64,000 nucleotides of DNA from Neocallimastix lanati (nom. inval.). Taxonomy: Eukaryota > Neocallimastigomycota > Neocallimastigomycetes > Neocallimastigales > Neocallimastigaceae. Within the stretch, counting starts at the first letter, position 1, and every line of letters starts with the position of its first letter. Positions 36,036 to 48,889 of this stretch are shown piece by piece. The notes below the pieces were generated by a model. It saw nothing but the letters and a program-made list of their open reading frames with translations. It searched no databases and was not told the origin of the DNA. The position numbers and the translations under genes are program-made. The stretch lies in contig JACVTC010000056.1 of the NCBI GenBank assembly GCA_016946835.1, positions 936,001-1,000,000 of the forward strand, in the 5' to 3' direction.

Positions 36036-36565
36036 TATCAAAACAAAAAAAAAATAATGAAAATTATAGTTTAATTTCTATTTAATTAATTTTAAAATAA
36101 ATTAAAATCTAATCTTATTTGTATGATTTTCTTATATCATAATTTTTATTTTGCCTGAATTAAATTATTTTCAGAAAATATATAAATATTTAAGAAAAGA
36201 TTTTTATTTAGGTAAACTTTATCATGAAAAATTAAGAATAAAATTGCATTAGTTTATTTTTTTTAATTATAATTCTTATTTTTATTTAATAAAAATAAGA
36301 TATACCCTTTAATTTATTGTTTTTTTTATAAAAAAAAGAGAGAATAATATATTATTGTTAATAAATATTTTTTATTATATAAAGCCTCTTTTTTTTATAA
36401 TAGGAAAAAAATATATATATAAATATATATATATTTTAACTATATTGTTCTTAATTTTTTTTATATTGTATTAATATAATATATTAAAGGAAAGCCGATT
36501 TTATTATAATTTTTTTTTAAATTTTTTATTTTCTATTCAAAAATTTCCATCCAGTTCCTGATAAC
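36036..36565. other. A+T-rich upstream region of the scaffoldin-like gene
   Basis: No coding sequence seen. It should hold the promoter of the gene starting at 36566; several TATATA runs (36413-36435) are present but none can be singled out. Confidence 0.45.
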
Positions 36566-39500
36566 ATGTTGGGTTGGAAATATTTGAGGTAACAATCTCA
36601 TAAGCTATTTATATAATTTTATAACAAGAATAATTTTTTAAACTTGATATATATAATATATATATATAAATATTGTAATTTTAAAATTAATAGCCTTCTT
36701 GGACTACTCATAATCCTAAATATATTTACAATTGAGGTTAAGGCAGAGGAAGAAGATGTAGTAACAGGTAAATTAAATAAAATATAACTTTTTAATTTAT
36801 AATAATAGAAATAAAAAGTAAAAGTAATTTAGAAGTAAAACAATACTACAAATTATAAAATAGTGAAATGTATTTTTTATATATTTTATTTAGTATTATG
36901 ACATTTATATTTCTTTAGTAAAAGAAAGATAAATAAAAATTACAACTATAATTAAATCTTTTAAATCTTATATTTTAATTATATGTTTTTAAAATATAAA
37001 AATAAAATTAATTTATTTAATTTAATACTATTAATTTATATTTAGTTAATATAAAAAGTGATAATAATTTATTCTATATATAACAAAATCGATTTTATTT
37101 TATGTTAAAAATAATTTTTTTTAATAAATTATTCTTTATTATAAAGTTCTTCCAGATTGTGATGATTTAGAAGATATTTCCGGTACTAGTTCTACTCCTA
37201 GTTCTGATCCTGGTTCTGATGAAGGAACAGATGAAGATTTACTATGTCTTGATGGTTCAGTATTATACAATGTGACGAATAATGAACCAGTTAAAAATTT
37301 AAATGAAAATCAATATATTGTTATAAATTGTTTGGATGACGAAGTGTGTACTAGTCTTACGAATTACGATAATATCGATGAAATATTTGATTTATTAATT
37401 TATCAATATAGAGATGGAAAAGTGACCCAAAAAAAGAGCTTCACATACTTAGATACTAATAACAAAAAATTAATTACATGTAAAAGTAACGGAGCATGTA
37501 TATTAGAATCAGATGAAGGTTACTACGTTAATGATGTAAGCAAATCCTCTTTCACTGATAGTCCTTTAATTAATGTTGATGAAATTGGTGATGCTACTCC
37601 AGTGGCTAATGTAAAAGCTGGAAATACATATGCTGGAGCTGATTATAAAGTTATTGAATGTAAAACTGTATCATCAATGGTGAAATGTGCGGCCAGAGAA
37701 GGTAGATTGGGTGAGATTTTTGTTAATTCTGCAGGAACTGGTTTAGAGGATGCTTTAATTGAATGTAGTGAGGAACCACCAGTTGATGATGGTTCTGATT
37801 CTGGTAGTGGATCAGATGAAGAATTACCTGAAATGGATGTTTATTGTTATCCGAAGGAAGCAACACCAAAGGAGTATTATTTAAATTCTGGACTTAACAG
37901 AACTACCAAGCCATTAATTGAATGTAATGATTCAAAATGTGAAGAAAAAGTGGGAGAATCTGGTGCTAATTATTTGAATGCAGCAAGAAATAATTTAACA
38001 GATGCAATCATTTTCTGTTCCAATAACAAGTGTGAAAAGCAAACTCCGGCAGGTGTTAATAAGTATTATGTAGGTAAGGATGGAGATGATGTTGATGGTT
38101 TAATTGAATGTTTAGCTGGTGAAGGATCAGAAGAAGATCAATGCAATTTAAAGTCAGCCTTTACCTCAGAAGGTTATTATTTGAATAGTGGTTACAACAA
38201 GTCTGTCAATCAAACTATCATTTGTGATTCTACTGAAGGTTGTAATGCTTTGAAGGTAGATCTTGGTTACTATGTCAATGCTGGAAATACCGAAAAGCCG
38301 ATCATAAAATGTGAAAAGGAAGGTAATGAATGTGTTGAGGAGGCCTCCTCAGCCTGTCCAGAAATCTCTAAAGCAGTTCCAGGAAATTATTGTTATGAAA
38401 GTGGTCAATTGAAATTCTTTACTGTCAATAATTCTACAGCTATTACGGCTACTAGATCTGATAATATCTATGCTTATGCTATTATTCCAAGTTATGGATT
38501 CCCAGGTATTAAGACAGAAACAGGTTCCTTATTCAAGATATCTCGTTTCTTCATCACTCGTTACTATAAAAGTGGTATCATCATGCTTGATAAGAATGGT
38601 AAATTAGTAGATAGTTTAGATGGTGATACATCGGACATTACGCTCTTTGACTGTAATGAAACCACCAAGAAATGTAACGAACGTGAAGGATGTACTTCTA
38701 ATACATATATGTATGATTCAGAAAATTCAAAGGTTGTTTTCTGTAATGATGGCAAATTAGAATATGCTAAATTCACTGGTTATGTCGTTGATGCTAATCG
38801 TTTTGGTAGTGGTACTAAACATCCATATATCATTCAATGTAAAGGAGGCGAAAATTGTATTAGCATAAAACCTAAAGTTTCTACTTATTATGAAAACAAT
38901 GGATACGATTCCAATATAAATGGTTTAATTCAATGTAATAGTAATAATTGTATGACGGTCGCTGCCAAAGTTGGATACTACGTTGCCCATGGTGAAAATG
39001 AAAACGCAGGTATTATCAAGTGTACCTCTATTACTAGCTGTTCTTATATTCAAGTCAAGAATAAGATAAAATATGTCAATGCTGGATATGACAAGAAAAA
39101 TAATGCTATCATTGATTGTTATCGTGGTAAATGTAGTGTTGCTAAAGCCAAATCAGGATACTATCTCACTCATACCAGTACTCTTTTAATTCAATGTACA
39201 AGTCCAACTTCTTGTACTGAATTTACTCCAACTGTTAATTACTATGATAACGCTGATTCCTCAGAAAGTAGTAACACCATTATCAACTGTGTCCAAAACA
39301 GTAATGTGGTCACTTGTTCCTCTGAAGCTACGAACAATGGTTTCTATTTGTCTAGTATATCAAATGTTTTAATTCGTTGTAAGAATGGTCAAAAATGTAA
39401 AACTATTGTTGTAAAGAATGGTATCTTTAGAGGTGCTTTCAAGGGTCTCACTTCCAATAAACGTTCTGAAAATGTTAAAAACGTTCATGAACGTACTGAT

Positions 39501-41345
39501 GACGATTTAGAGGAAGATGGAAAGATGGTCAACTTGAGAGACAATAATGATGATGCTTATGGTATTATTCGATGTGTTGCTGGTAAATGTGCAGCTCTTT
39601 CTGCCAGTGAATTAGCAGCCATACCAATGTGTGAATTTAATAACAATAAATGTTACATCACTCTCGAGTATGCTATGACAAAGACTGCAACAACTTCTAT
39701 TGCTGCTGGTAACATTTGTACTAATAATGATCGTTCCGTCTTCTATTTCGCTACAGATACTGTTGTTGTTAAACCAAATGTCATTTCTGGTGTCACGTCA
39801 ACTTATGTCTACACAACTACAAATACAAATTGTCTTGAAGTCAATGATTCCTACAACGATATGTTCTTCACTGTCGGTTCCAATATTTATACTCTTGACC
39901 AAGGTAGTGTCTTCCAATACTACGAAACCGGTTATTACTTCATCAATGTAGCAAAGAATACTCTTGTAGGAGGTAATGAAATTGATGCCTACAATGATGA
40001 AAATGTTAAGCTTTATCGCTGTAATGGAAATAGTTGTAGTATTATTGATAAACCTGATGCAAACACTTATTATGCTGATGTAAATAAACGTATCTTGAAG
40101 TACAATGTCAATAATGATGTATTTACTTTTGCCTATGAAAAGGATATTCTCTGTATCTTCTCCAACAATAAATGTACACCAAATGCTGATATGAAGGACC
40201 AAGAATTCTGTATCACATACAAGGGTGAAATTGCTCTCACTACCGCTGATATAAAGAATCGTGAAACTGGAGAATGTTATCGTGCCAATAGTATTAGTAA
40301 TTACATTTATGGTTACTCTCAACACCTCTACCACATGAACCAATTTGCTGCTGAAATGGTTGATCAAACTGGTTTCTATATTATTAGTCTCTCCACGAAT
40401 ACTACCGTTGTCAGTAAGAATTACAAGAACAAGAATAATAGTATTGTGGTTTATGGTTGTACTCTCTCCTCTTGTAAGGTCTATGAACCTCGTGAAGATA
40501 CATACTACTATGATGCCCAAGCTAAAAACATATTAAGATATAGAAATGGTGTATGGAACTCTCCAAGCACTTCTGGTTTTGCCTATATTGCCTTAGATCC
40601 ATTGAACACATATATTTACAAATTCGAAAAGGAAGGTGATGAAATCACCATTCAAGGTAAAGCTAATTACGGTTACTACTACACAATTGATAATGAGATG
40701 TATAAATGTGACGAAGAAGATGGAGAATGTAAACTTATTGATAGAACTGGTTACTACTTTACTAATTCAGGTGAAGTTTACAGCTGTGTCTATGATTCTG
40801 AAGGATTGGAAGCCACTGAATGTATTAGAAAGAATTGTGTCAGTGGACAATACTACTACATTGATGAGGCCTACTACCGCTGTGAAGTCAGCTCACTTCT
40901 GGTCCCTGTTGTTTCTCGTTACTGCTCCTATGATGAAAATGTTGTTATGAACTTCCCACTTGCTTTAACTGAAGAATTGCCAGATAAAATTAAACAAGGT
41001 ATTGATGATATTCAGAAAAATAACAACTCCACAGCTGTCGTCAAACGTCGTGGTAAGAACTACCTTGAATCCATCAGTGGTATCTTCACCAATTGTACTT
41101 ACAATGTTGAAGAGACGAAATCCACTTTTGATCTTGTCTGCCTTAATAACTATGTTGCTGTCGATGAAAAAACAGATGAAGTAAAGATCTGTAATGTGGA
41201 TCAACTTGGTTATGTTGAATGTGTGGAAGATGAAGAAAATCCAGAGAAGTGTACTATTAGTGAAGCCTTCCATTCCTGGAAACCATCACTCTTCTTTACA
41301 ATTATCGTTCTTCTCTTCGGTGTTGCGATGAACGTATACCTTTAA
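36566..41345 (+). CDS. Scaffoldin-like repetitive secreted surface protein (three exons)
   Basis: Exon 3 alone is a long open frame, but it opens in mid-protein. Two short upstream exons complete it: exon 1 36566-36588, intron 36589-36693 (GTAACA...AATAG), exon 2 36694-36767, intron 36768-37155 (GTAAAT...TTCCAG), exon 3 37156-41345. The join stays in frame and gives 1428 residues. The start encodes a signal peptide (MLGWKYLSLLGLLIILNIFT, cleavage likely after VKA). Acidic Ser/Gly linkers follow (near residues 50-60 and 210-220), then many Cys repeats of the form GYY(x)N-G...LIxC....C, then larger Cys/Tyr-rich units, and a C-terminal hydrophobic tail (FFTIIVLLFGVAMNVYL) resembling a membrane or GPI anchor signal. 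Gut-fungal cellulosome scaffoldins have this layout of signal, repeats and anchor, and bind dockerin-bearing enzymes; the role here is inferred. AATAAA occurs at 41394. The 3' half is notably less A+T-rich than anything else in the window. Confidence 0.8.
36589..36693 (+). other. Intron 1 of the scaffoldin-like gene
   Basis: 105 nt, GT-AG, more A+T-rich than the exons. It splits a Ser codon (AG|C) inside the signal peptide. Confidence 0.72.
36768..37155 (+). other. Intron 2 of the scaffoldin-like gene
   Basis: 388 nt, GTAAAT...TTCCAG. It splits an Asp codon (G|AT) just after the signal peptide. Multiple stops in all frames confirm that it is non-coding. Confidence 0.75.
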
Positions 41346-43433
41346 TATTCCTGAACTGCTTAAAATTCCCATTTCTTGTTAATACAATAATTCAATAAAA
41401 AAAATTTAAACGCTATTTTCTTAATTATTTTTTTGAATTCATTTCATTTTTAATTTAAAATTAGAAAAAATAGAAAAATCTTTTAATATCAATTCCTGCA
41501 ATTTTCAAAAAAAAAAATCTATATGGATTTATAATTAATTTTTTTCACATATTTTATCTTTTTTTAAAACATTTTTTATTTGTCATTTATTATATGATAT
41601 AAAAGAATTAAAAAACAAAAAAAAAAAAAGAATTAAAAAATTTATACTATTAAATTTTTATATTCTTTTTTGAATATTATTTTATTTATACATTTAATAT
41701 AGAGATTATAACTAATTTATTAATAAAATACCAAATGATTACTTTATTTCTTTATCAGCAAAGAAATAATATTATTATTTATTCATATTTATTTAAAATA
41801 TCTTTAAAATTTATATATTAAAATTAAATAATGTTATACATTATAAGAAATGGAGTAAAAGAACTATTATTAATCATTAATCGTATTAATTATTATTAAA
41901 TTATATAATAATTATTAATACATGAAACTACAATGAACATTAAAAAAATAAATATCTTTTTTTAAAATGTAATCTTTGTAGTGTTTTATACATAAAGAAC
42001 TTATTATAAAATATTAATCAATAATAAAGAAGATTTATAATTTTCTTTTTTATGAGAAGCAAAAATATTCTAATATTATTTATCAATTCAATCGATGTTA
42101 AATAATAAAATATTGGAATCATAGAAAAAAATTTATATAAATTATTTTTTTCTTTTCTTCTTCTTTTTTTTAATAATAGAAAAAATTTACACTTTAATAA
42201 TAAGTAATTTAAAAATTTATTAACTTTTCAATTATAATTATTTTAATAATAATTAAAAACATTTATTCAATAATTACGAAGTTTTACAATTAAATTTTGT
42301 TAAAAACAAAAAAATATATTTTAAACTTTCAATTATTAATTTTATAAATTTTAAAATAATATCTATTAATTATTTATTTTTAGATAATTTCATTACTCTT
42401 TTTTTGGTTTGAAATAAAAGTGAAATTAGAACATCAATATAAATGAAACATTTACAATGAAATTAAAAATTATTAATCATACAAAATATTTTTTTTTCCT
42501 AAATTTATATATATAATTCATTAAAGAATTAAAATCTTAAATGGATTATATAATTTAGAACAATTCATTTTTTTTATATTTCATTTAAATATCAAAAATT
42601 TATAAATATTTTTATATTTTATTATTTAGAATAAATCTATTTAAAGAATAATTAAAATTATTATATGAAAATAAATGTCAATTATATTTTTATCAATAAT
42701 ATTTTTTTCATTATTATATACTATTGTATATATATAATTATACCAATTTAATGCAATTAGATTATATATAATAAATAATAAAAATTAAGATAAACCATGC
42801 AAAGAAAAATAAAAAATAAAAAAATGTTATAAAATTAATAAATAATTATAAATTTCCTTTTTATTTTTTAAAATAAATATAATAAAATATATCTTATTTG
42901 ATAATTTAATACAAATATATTGATATTTATTATTAGTTTTTAACATTTCATATATAATAATTTACTAATTATAAATAATTATTATAAAGTATATTTAATA
43001 TTTATTATATATTCAATAAATAAAAAATACTTATTGAGGACATATATCCACTGTGTGTTTCGCTGATAGAAAACTATTTTAATTTTTCTTGTATTGAGCG
43101 AAATAGTATAATATTCAAATATAGAATAATAAATGTTACAATTACTTATTATAGTTACTAGTATTATTTAACAATGTTAACAATTTTAAAAAAAATTTAG
43201 GAAATATTATAATTTTTCATTTATATATCTTTTCCTTTTTTTTATATTTTTCTATCCTTTTTATGTATTTACTATTTTTTCATATATGAACATTTGTAGA
43301 TACTATTATAATGAAATATTTGTAATGTACTTTTTTATTTTTTATTTTTTTTTTTTTAGTTTATTATGTATTATAAAAATCTTAAAAAAGTATAATTTAT
43401 AAGATATTTTTAATATTAAAAAAAAAAACTAAG
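41346..43433. other. Long A+T-rich intergenic region
   Basis: Contains AATAAA at 41394-41399, a plausible polyadenylation signal for the upstream gene. Otherwise no open frame, RNA gene or repeat end is recognised. Confidence 0.5.
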
Positions 43434-43516
43434 TATTATATTATATTGTATTATATTATATTATATTATATTATATTATATTATATTATATTATATTATA
43501 TTATATTATATTATAT
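43434..43516. repeat. Pentanucleotide microsatellite (TTATA)n
   Basis: About sixteen tandem copies of TTATA. It sits at the outer edge of one arm of the inverted repeat; the other arm ends in the complementary pentamer array at 49513-49650. Confidence 0.9.
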
Positions 43517-43529
43517 AATTTAATTTAAT

Positions 43530-44820
43530 ATTATACATTAATAATATATAAAAACTTATAATATACTTTAAATTTTCTAAAATTCTATATTTAAAAATTA
43601 AGTATATTATAAGTTTTTATTTAAAATTTTAATTAATATTTAATTTATATTTAATTAATATTTAATTAAATTTTAATTAAAATTTAATTATATTTATAAT
43701 AAATATTTACTTTATTTTCCGAAATATTGAAATTTTATTAAATAATATTCATAATTTATTAATGATAAAATTTTATTTAGAGACAAAATTGTTATATATA
43801 TTTATTTATATTATTAGCTTATATCAACCAATAATTAATCTCTAAGTAAATTAAATAATGTTAACTAAGATATAAAAATTTGAAATAATTATAAAGTACG
43901 AAGTTCAGGTTCAATTCTTTTAAGGTTTGTTCTTTTAAATAGATGATATAATTTTATATGTTTTATAAAAATTATTTTAATTAAATTTTATTTATTTAGA
44001 AGAATTACATATACATATCATTATTTAAAATGTAAACTAACATTTATTCCTGAAATTAATATTTATTTTCATATCTTGATCTCAAGAATTATTGTAATCT
44101 ACTACTTATAATTCTTGGACAGAGAACTAAACTATTTCTAAGTATTTTTCTCTTTTAAAATTATTTACTTCAATAAAGTTTTCCAATATTAAAGTATAAA
44201 TATTAATTTACTTTCATTAATTATTAAATTAAATAATAAAAATATCTTTGAAGTATATCTTAAAATAAAAAATAATTTTAATATACATTTTATAATATTA
44301 CTCATAACATAAAATACTTTGTTATATTATATTTCTAAATTTAGTGTTTTTTCTTAGTTTTGTAAATTTTATTTTTTCTCATTTTATTTTAAATTTATTA
44401 TTGAATTATTACCATTATAAAAACATAGTTAAAGTGATGTTTTTTATAATCCAAATTTAATATAATATTTTCTATAAATTTGGTATTCAGTATTATTGAA
44501 TATTAAATAATTAATTTTATATTTTCACAATATATTTAAATCTATATTTTACAATATCTAATATATAATAAGAATACTAAATGAATACTGATTTTTTTAT
44601 ATAATTATATTAATTTAAAAATTATTTATTGAGATTTCTTTAGTAATAATTTTATAATGTGAAATTAAATTATAACTATTTAGTAAATTTCATTAGAAGA
44701 ATAATAGTAATATAATTAATTTATTTGATTTTTATATTTATATAATTTAGAGTCATTTAGATATATTGATTTAAATAAATTTAGTTAAATACTTTATTTC
44801 AATTGTGATTTTTATAATTT
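43530..44820 (+). repeat. Left arm of an old inverted repeat
   Basis: Its reverse complement matches about 48890-49510 in patches, for example AAATATTTCGGAAAATAAA, the TTAATTAAATTTAATTAA-type block, the TCAATAAATAATTTTTAAAT stretch and TAGTTATAATTTAATTTCA. The arms are heavily diverged and differ in length. Hairpin-like CAGCTTATA motifs at 44837-44890 suggest that the arm was once the leader of a minus-strand LTR element. Confidence 0.6.
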
Positions 44821-45149
44821 TCTTAAATTGCAACTTTCAGCTTATATTCTATAACAGACTTTTTATAATCGTTTTCAGCTTATATTTTATAATAAATTTT
44901 ACTATCTATTCATATTTTATATCTTCCTCTTAAGTTTTAAATAACTAAATATTATATATGAATATATATATGTGTATTTTAATTTTAATAACGAAAATTT
45001 ATTTATCAATTAACTTAAAAAAAGTTGCTGTCTGTGTATATTCTCATATAAATATATAAATAATAATAATTATTTATATATTAATTTTATGTAATTTAAT
45101 TCTTTGTTTTATTTTTATATATATATCAAAAATATATTTAACTTTTATT

Positions 45150-45182
45150 AATTCATTCGGTTGAGATTAAGATTCTTAATTA
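45150..45182 (-). promoter_or_regulatory. Decayed half-tRNA-type primer-binding site
   Basis: The plus strand reads TTCGGTTGAGATTAAGATTCTTAAT, close to the D-arm plus anticodon arm of tRNA-Lys(CUU) (expected TCGGTTGAGATTGAGACTCTTAATC). It is therefore an old primer-binding site of a minus-strand element. No LTR is preserved next to it. Confidence 0.5.
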
Positions 45183-45184
45183 AA

Positions 45185-45485
45185 AAATTAAGAGATATTA
45201 GAAATAATGAAAATAATATCAATAATGATATAACAACAAAATGTGTAATTCTTAATAACCTTGTGGATAATACATAAAAAATAGTTCATTCCTATGAACA
45301 ACCTTTAACAAAATTTGAAAACTACTTAAAATTACTTTCATAAAATGTGAAAGAATTTGAAAAATGAAATGCAAAAAAAATTTAAACAAAAGTATGAAGA
45401 AAATAATTATATAAAGTTAAATTTACTAAATGGTATATAAATGCAGGAATTACTTCAAGTAATGATAAAATATTAGAATGTGTTG
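45185..45485 (+). mobile_element. Decayed copia gag remnant
   Basis: Plus-strand translation gives KKLRDIRNNENNINNDITTK and VILNN, matching the Copia-1 gag stretch KKLRKRDIQDDL...INNDITTKWIVLN. The remnant is heavily broken and old. It is orphaned, with no LTR, protease or pol sequence nearby. Confidence 0.65.
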
Positions 45486-46137
45486 ATACCATTAAAACTA
45501 ATACATTAAGATATTCTAGGCATAATCATTACTTCCATAAACAATAGTAAATAATATCTAAAAATTATTTTTAATAATTGTTTTTTTTTTTAATAAAAAT
45601 ATTTTTATATTTTAAATTATTATTAATGATTATGTATAATTAGTTGATTATTTTTTTATTTATTTATTTTACTTATTTTTGCTTAATTATATATGTATTT
45701 TAACTATTATATTTATTTTATTTTTTTTTTAAAAGTATATTTCATATATTAATTATTTATGAAAAATTGTTATCTTTTTTATTTACTATACATTTTTGTA
45801 TAAAAATAAATTTATATATATTTTAATAATAAACGAATAATTTATTTTTTATTTAAAAATTGCATAGTAGCATTAAAAAATATTATAATTAAATAATACT
45901 TTAATATTTTTTTATTTATATTTTTATTATGTTAAAAAATAAAAATATAAAATAAAAAAATAAAATTTTATTTATAATAAATTATTTTATTAATTTATTA
46001 ATAATTAATTGTATATTATATATATAATATTAAATAAATAAATTCATATTATGCAAATTAATAAATATTTTTTTTAAAAATATATATATATATTTGGTGT
46101 AATTTTTAAAAGAAAATATTAAATAATTATTTATATG
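45486..46137. other. A+T-rich spacer downstream of the GT71 gene
   Basis: Low-complexity sequence; no gene recognised. Confidence 0.5.
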
Positions 46138-47595
46138 TTAATTGTTTGTAATAAATTTATTTCTTTCTTCTCTTTTTAATATTTCATAAATTATTTTTTT
46201 TTCATATTCATTGAAATTATTTGGTTCTTGATTATCATTTAGTATAAGACAGCGATGATTACCCATATTAGACCAAAATGTTTTATTATTTTCAATAAAA
46301 TATGCTTCAAATATTCCTAATTTATTAATATTTTCCTTTTTATCATTAACAATATGCCCATTCCAAAATAATAACTCATTATTTCTTAATGTATGAGCGA
46401 TATTCCCTTTATTTCCACATATTTTTTTTATTAATTTTCCTTTTTTATTTTTTTCAGTTATAATATATCCAACAGCAGCACAATTATTTGGAATTACATT
46501 ATAACTTTGTCGTGACATTTCAAAACCTAACCAAAAAGTTTCTTTATCACCATGAACCTTCTTATATATAATCTTGTCTCGTAATATTTTTTCATTTAAT
46601 TTACAAATATTTAATAATCCAAGTAACGCTTTTGTTTTATGAATGACTACTGTGCTTGATTCAAGTTCATCAGTAGATTTTTTATTCCAAATTCTAGATT
46701 TTTTTGTTTCAGGTAATGGATTAATAATGAATGATTTTAACCATTTCGGTCTACTTTTTCTATGTTTTCTATATTTAAGAGTTCTATCTTTAAAAAATAA
46801 TGAGCCTAATTTTTTATATTTATAATCATCAAACAATTTTAAAGGATTATTTATATAGAATGCATCTGCATCCATTAGTATCACTTCTTCAAAACGTGAC
46901 GCTAATATGGCAAAAGGTTTAATAGCCCAGTGACTTATATCAACAATTTTGTTATCGAAATATTGAGATATATCTGATATATATACATTAGTATACTGTT
47001 TTAATAATTCACGATTTTCTTTAGTTAAATCACTTTCACCATTATAAAATATTTCTATGGGAGTTGTTATATTTAATACATATCTGAAAGTATCTATATT
47101 ACTTCTTACAAAATGAACATAACGATTTGGAGTACATATTACAATTCCTTTTCCACTTGATGAATTAATTATATCTTTTAAAGAGGTATATCTAAAACCG
47201 TAGAGCCATTTATATAAATTATTATGTACCACAGATAAAAGTTCTTGTAAATCATTTGAAAATTTATTTTCAGTCAAGAAATTTGAATGATTTGAAAGCA
47301 AATCGTTATATTTTAGTGGATCACTATTTTTTAATTGGGGGTCAAAAATTAATTCCCATAAAACAGTATGTAATTCTTCCTTCTCTCTTAATATATTCAT
47401 ATCAAGTGTATAATTTTCCCATTTTAAAAAATTTATTAAACTTTCTTTTTCCAAATTATTAATTTCTTCACTTTTAAGTAACTTTTTTCTAATTTCACTT
47501 AATATTTTTATTTCATCATATTCAGTACAATAACATTTTTGTAATATTTCAATTATGCAAATTAAAAAATATAGAAAAAATTTAATATACAACAT
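46138..47595 (-). CDS. MNN1-type alpha-1,3-mannosyltransferase-like glycosyltransferase (GT71)
   Basis: A single 485-residue frame without introns. Residues 1-23 are hydrophobic, a signal anchor typical of Golgi type II enzymes. The catalytic region starts with GKGIVICTPNRYVHFVRSNI (about 149-168), continues through PIEIFYNGESDL and ISHWAIKPFAILASRFEEVI, and contains the metal-binding DxD motif as MDADAFYINNP (DAD at 242-244). A later block, VHGDKETFWLGFEMSR and CAAVGYI, matches the family's conserved HGDKE/xxFW region. The MNN1 family transfers mannose from GDP-mannose to N- or O-linked glycans in the Golgi. Family membership is by motif recognition; the exact linkage is not predictable. It lies between inverted-repeat arms full of decayed retroelement sequence, yet the frame is intact. 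Confidence 0.82.
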   Translation of the reverse strand: MLYIKFFLYFLICIIEILQKCYCTEYDEIKILSEIRKKLLKSEEINNLEKESLINFLKWENYTLDMNILREKEELHTVLWELIFDPQLKNSDPLKYNDLLSNHSNFLTENKFSNDLQELLSVVHNNLYKWLYGFRYTSLKDIINSSSGKGIVICTPNRYVHFVRSNIDTFRYVLNITTPIEIFYNGESDLTKENRELLKQYTNVYISDISQYFDNKIVDISHWAIKPFAILASRFEEVILMDADAFYINNPLKLFDDYKYKKLGSLFFKDRTLKYRKHRKSRPKWLKSFIINPLPETKKSRIWNKKSTDELESSTVVIHKTKALLGLLNICKLNEKILRDKIIYKKVHGDKETFWLGFEMSRQSYNVIPNNCAAVGYIITEKNKKGKLIKKICGNKGNIAHTLRNNELLFWNGHIVNDKKENINKLGIFEAYFIENNKTFWSNMGNHRCLILNDNQEPNNFNEYEKKIIYEILKREERNKFITNN

Positions 47596-48072
47596 TGATT
47601 TAGTGTTTAATAATATATAAATTAAATTTTTTTGGCATTTTATATAAATTTTAATATAAATTTAACCTTTCTAAAATTTTTATTATTTTATTAAAAATAA
47701 GATAAAAAATAAATAAAAAACTAAATTTTCAACAATTTTATTTTAATAAATAAATTTTAATAAAAAAAAATATTTAAATCAAAATTTCTACATATTATAT
47801 GTCTAAAACTTTTTAATTGTAATATTATAATTACATTTAAAAAATAGTCAAATTTTTAATTTTTTTTTTATTCTTGCTGGAAAATAAATAAAACTAAAAT
47901 TTTGTAATTAATATATCTCTTAATTATTTATATTAAAATTATAATTGAATATAAATACTTATTTATATTTAACAATAAAAGACAACTTTCTTAGTTATAT
48001 TTTATATTATTTTTATAATTTATAATAAATATATATTATGAAACAGATATGAAATATATTCTTAATATTTGT
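47596..48072. other. A+T-rich upstream region of the GT71 gene
   Basis: No coding signal. The promoter must lie here, since transcription runs leftward from 47595. Confidence 0.45.

Positions 48073-48125
<53 letters not shown>
48073..48125. repeat. Poly-T tract of about 50 nt
   Basis: An uninterrupted T run of about 53 bases, the longest in the body of the window. It directly precedes a decayed primer-binding-site-like sequence. Its length is likely unstable in the genome and in sequencing. Confidence 0.9.
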
Positions 48126-48127
<2 letters not shown>

Positions 48128-48129
<2 letters not shown>

Positions 48130-48520
48130 AGATTAAAAGTATCAATTACCCCAGATTAATTGAAATTTCAATATGAAAAAGAATAAAATTCAGGGTTAGG
48201 GAATATTTTTTAATTTCTTAAAGATTTTTAATTAATTAGTAAAATAAACTTTATTAATGAATTTATGAATAATATTAATTTAAATATGCTAATTATCAGA
48301 TGAAAACAAATAAATATTCAAGTCATTAATAATGAAAATGAATAAGGAAATTTAGCAATAAATATATTAATTATAATTTATATTAGTAGATACAGTTTTG
48401 GTTAAATTAACCAAATTATACAATTAGAATTAAATGTAATGCAAATGAAGTATTCATGAAAAGAAGCTATTAATAATTATAGTAAAAGCATATTATATGA
48501 ATATATTGAATATTATAAAA
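48128..48520 (+). mobile_element. Decayed LTR-element remnant (primer site and RT-like trace)
   Basis: AGATTAAAAGTATCAATTACC at about 48129 resembles the GATTAAGAGTCTCAATCTC primer-binding site. Near 48450-48480 the plus strand reads NANEVFMKR, resembling the copia RT segment NADLKEDIYMKSP. Similarity is weak and broken many times; the identification is tentative. Confidence 0.4.
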
Positions 48521-48889
48521 ATGTAATTAGTTAAAATTAATATCTATTATATTCGATATTTAAAAAAAATTAATTAGAAAAAAGAGTTAATATATATGTA
48601 ATGAAATTATTCTAATATAAATTTCTATTTATAATATTATTTTAAAATGACTAATGGTAGTTAAAAGGATTTGGTTTTTTTTCAAATTTAAAAAAATTTT
48701 TAATAAATTATATTAAATATAAACTAAATAATGAAGATAACTCTAACAAATCATTTTCTAAATATTTTTTTTTATTTTTATTTATAAACTACTAAGATAT
48801 AACTTAATTTTAATTGATACGAATATATCTTCCTTATGTCTAACTTTGTTGATCATTTATTTTCCATTTACAATTTAACTTTTTATTTA

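Noticed and set aside
39798-40520. Antisense open frame of 240 codons within the scaffoldin-like gene
   Set aside because: It lies fully opposite a well-supported exon, and its Ile/Thr/Val-rich sequence is what the complement of the Asn/Tyr/Asp-rich repeats gives. No motif or signal.
43890-43930. GTTCAGGTTCAATTC resembling a tRNA B box
   Set aside because: No matching A box, acceptor or anticodon stem at the right distances. Chance or a far-decayed relic.
48128-48520. A full LTR element starting at the long T run
   Set aside because: Only a weak primer-site-like stretch and one RT-like peptide are visible. No LTR pair or target duplication was found, so it is listed only as a tentative remnant.
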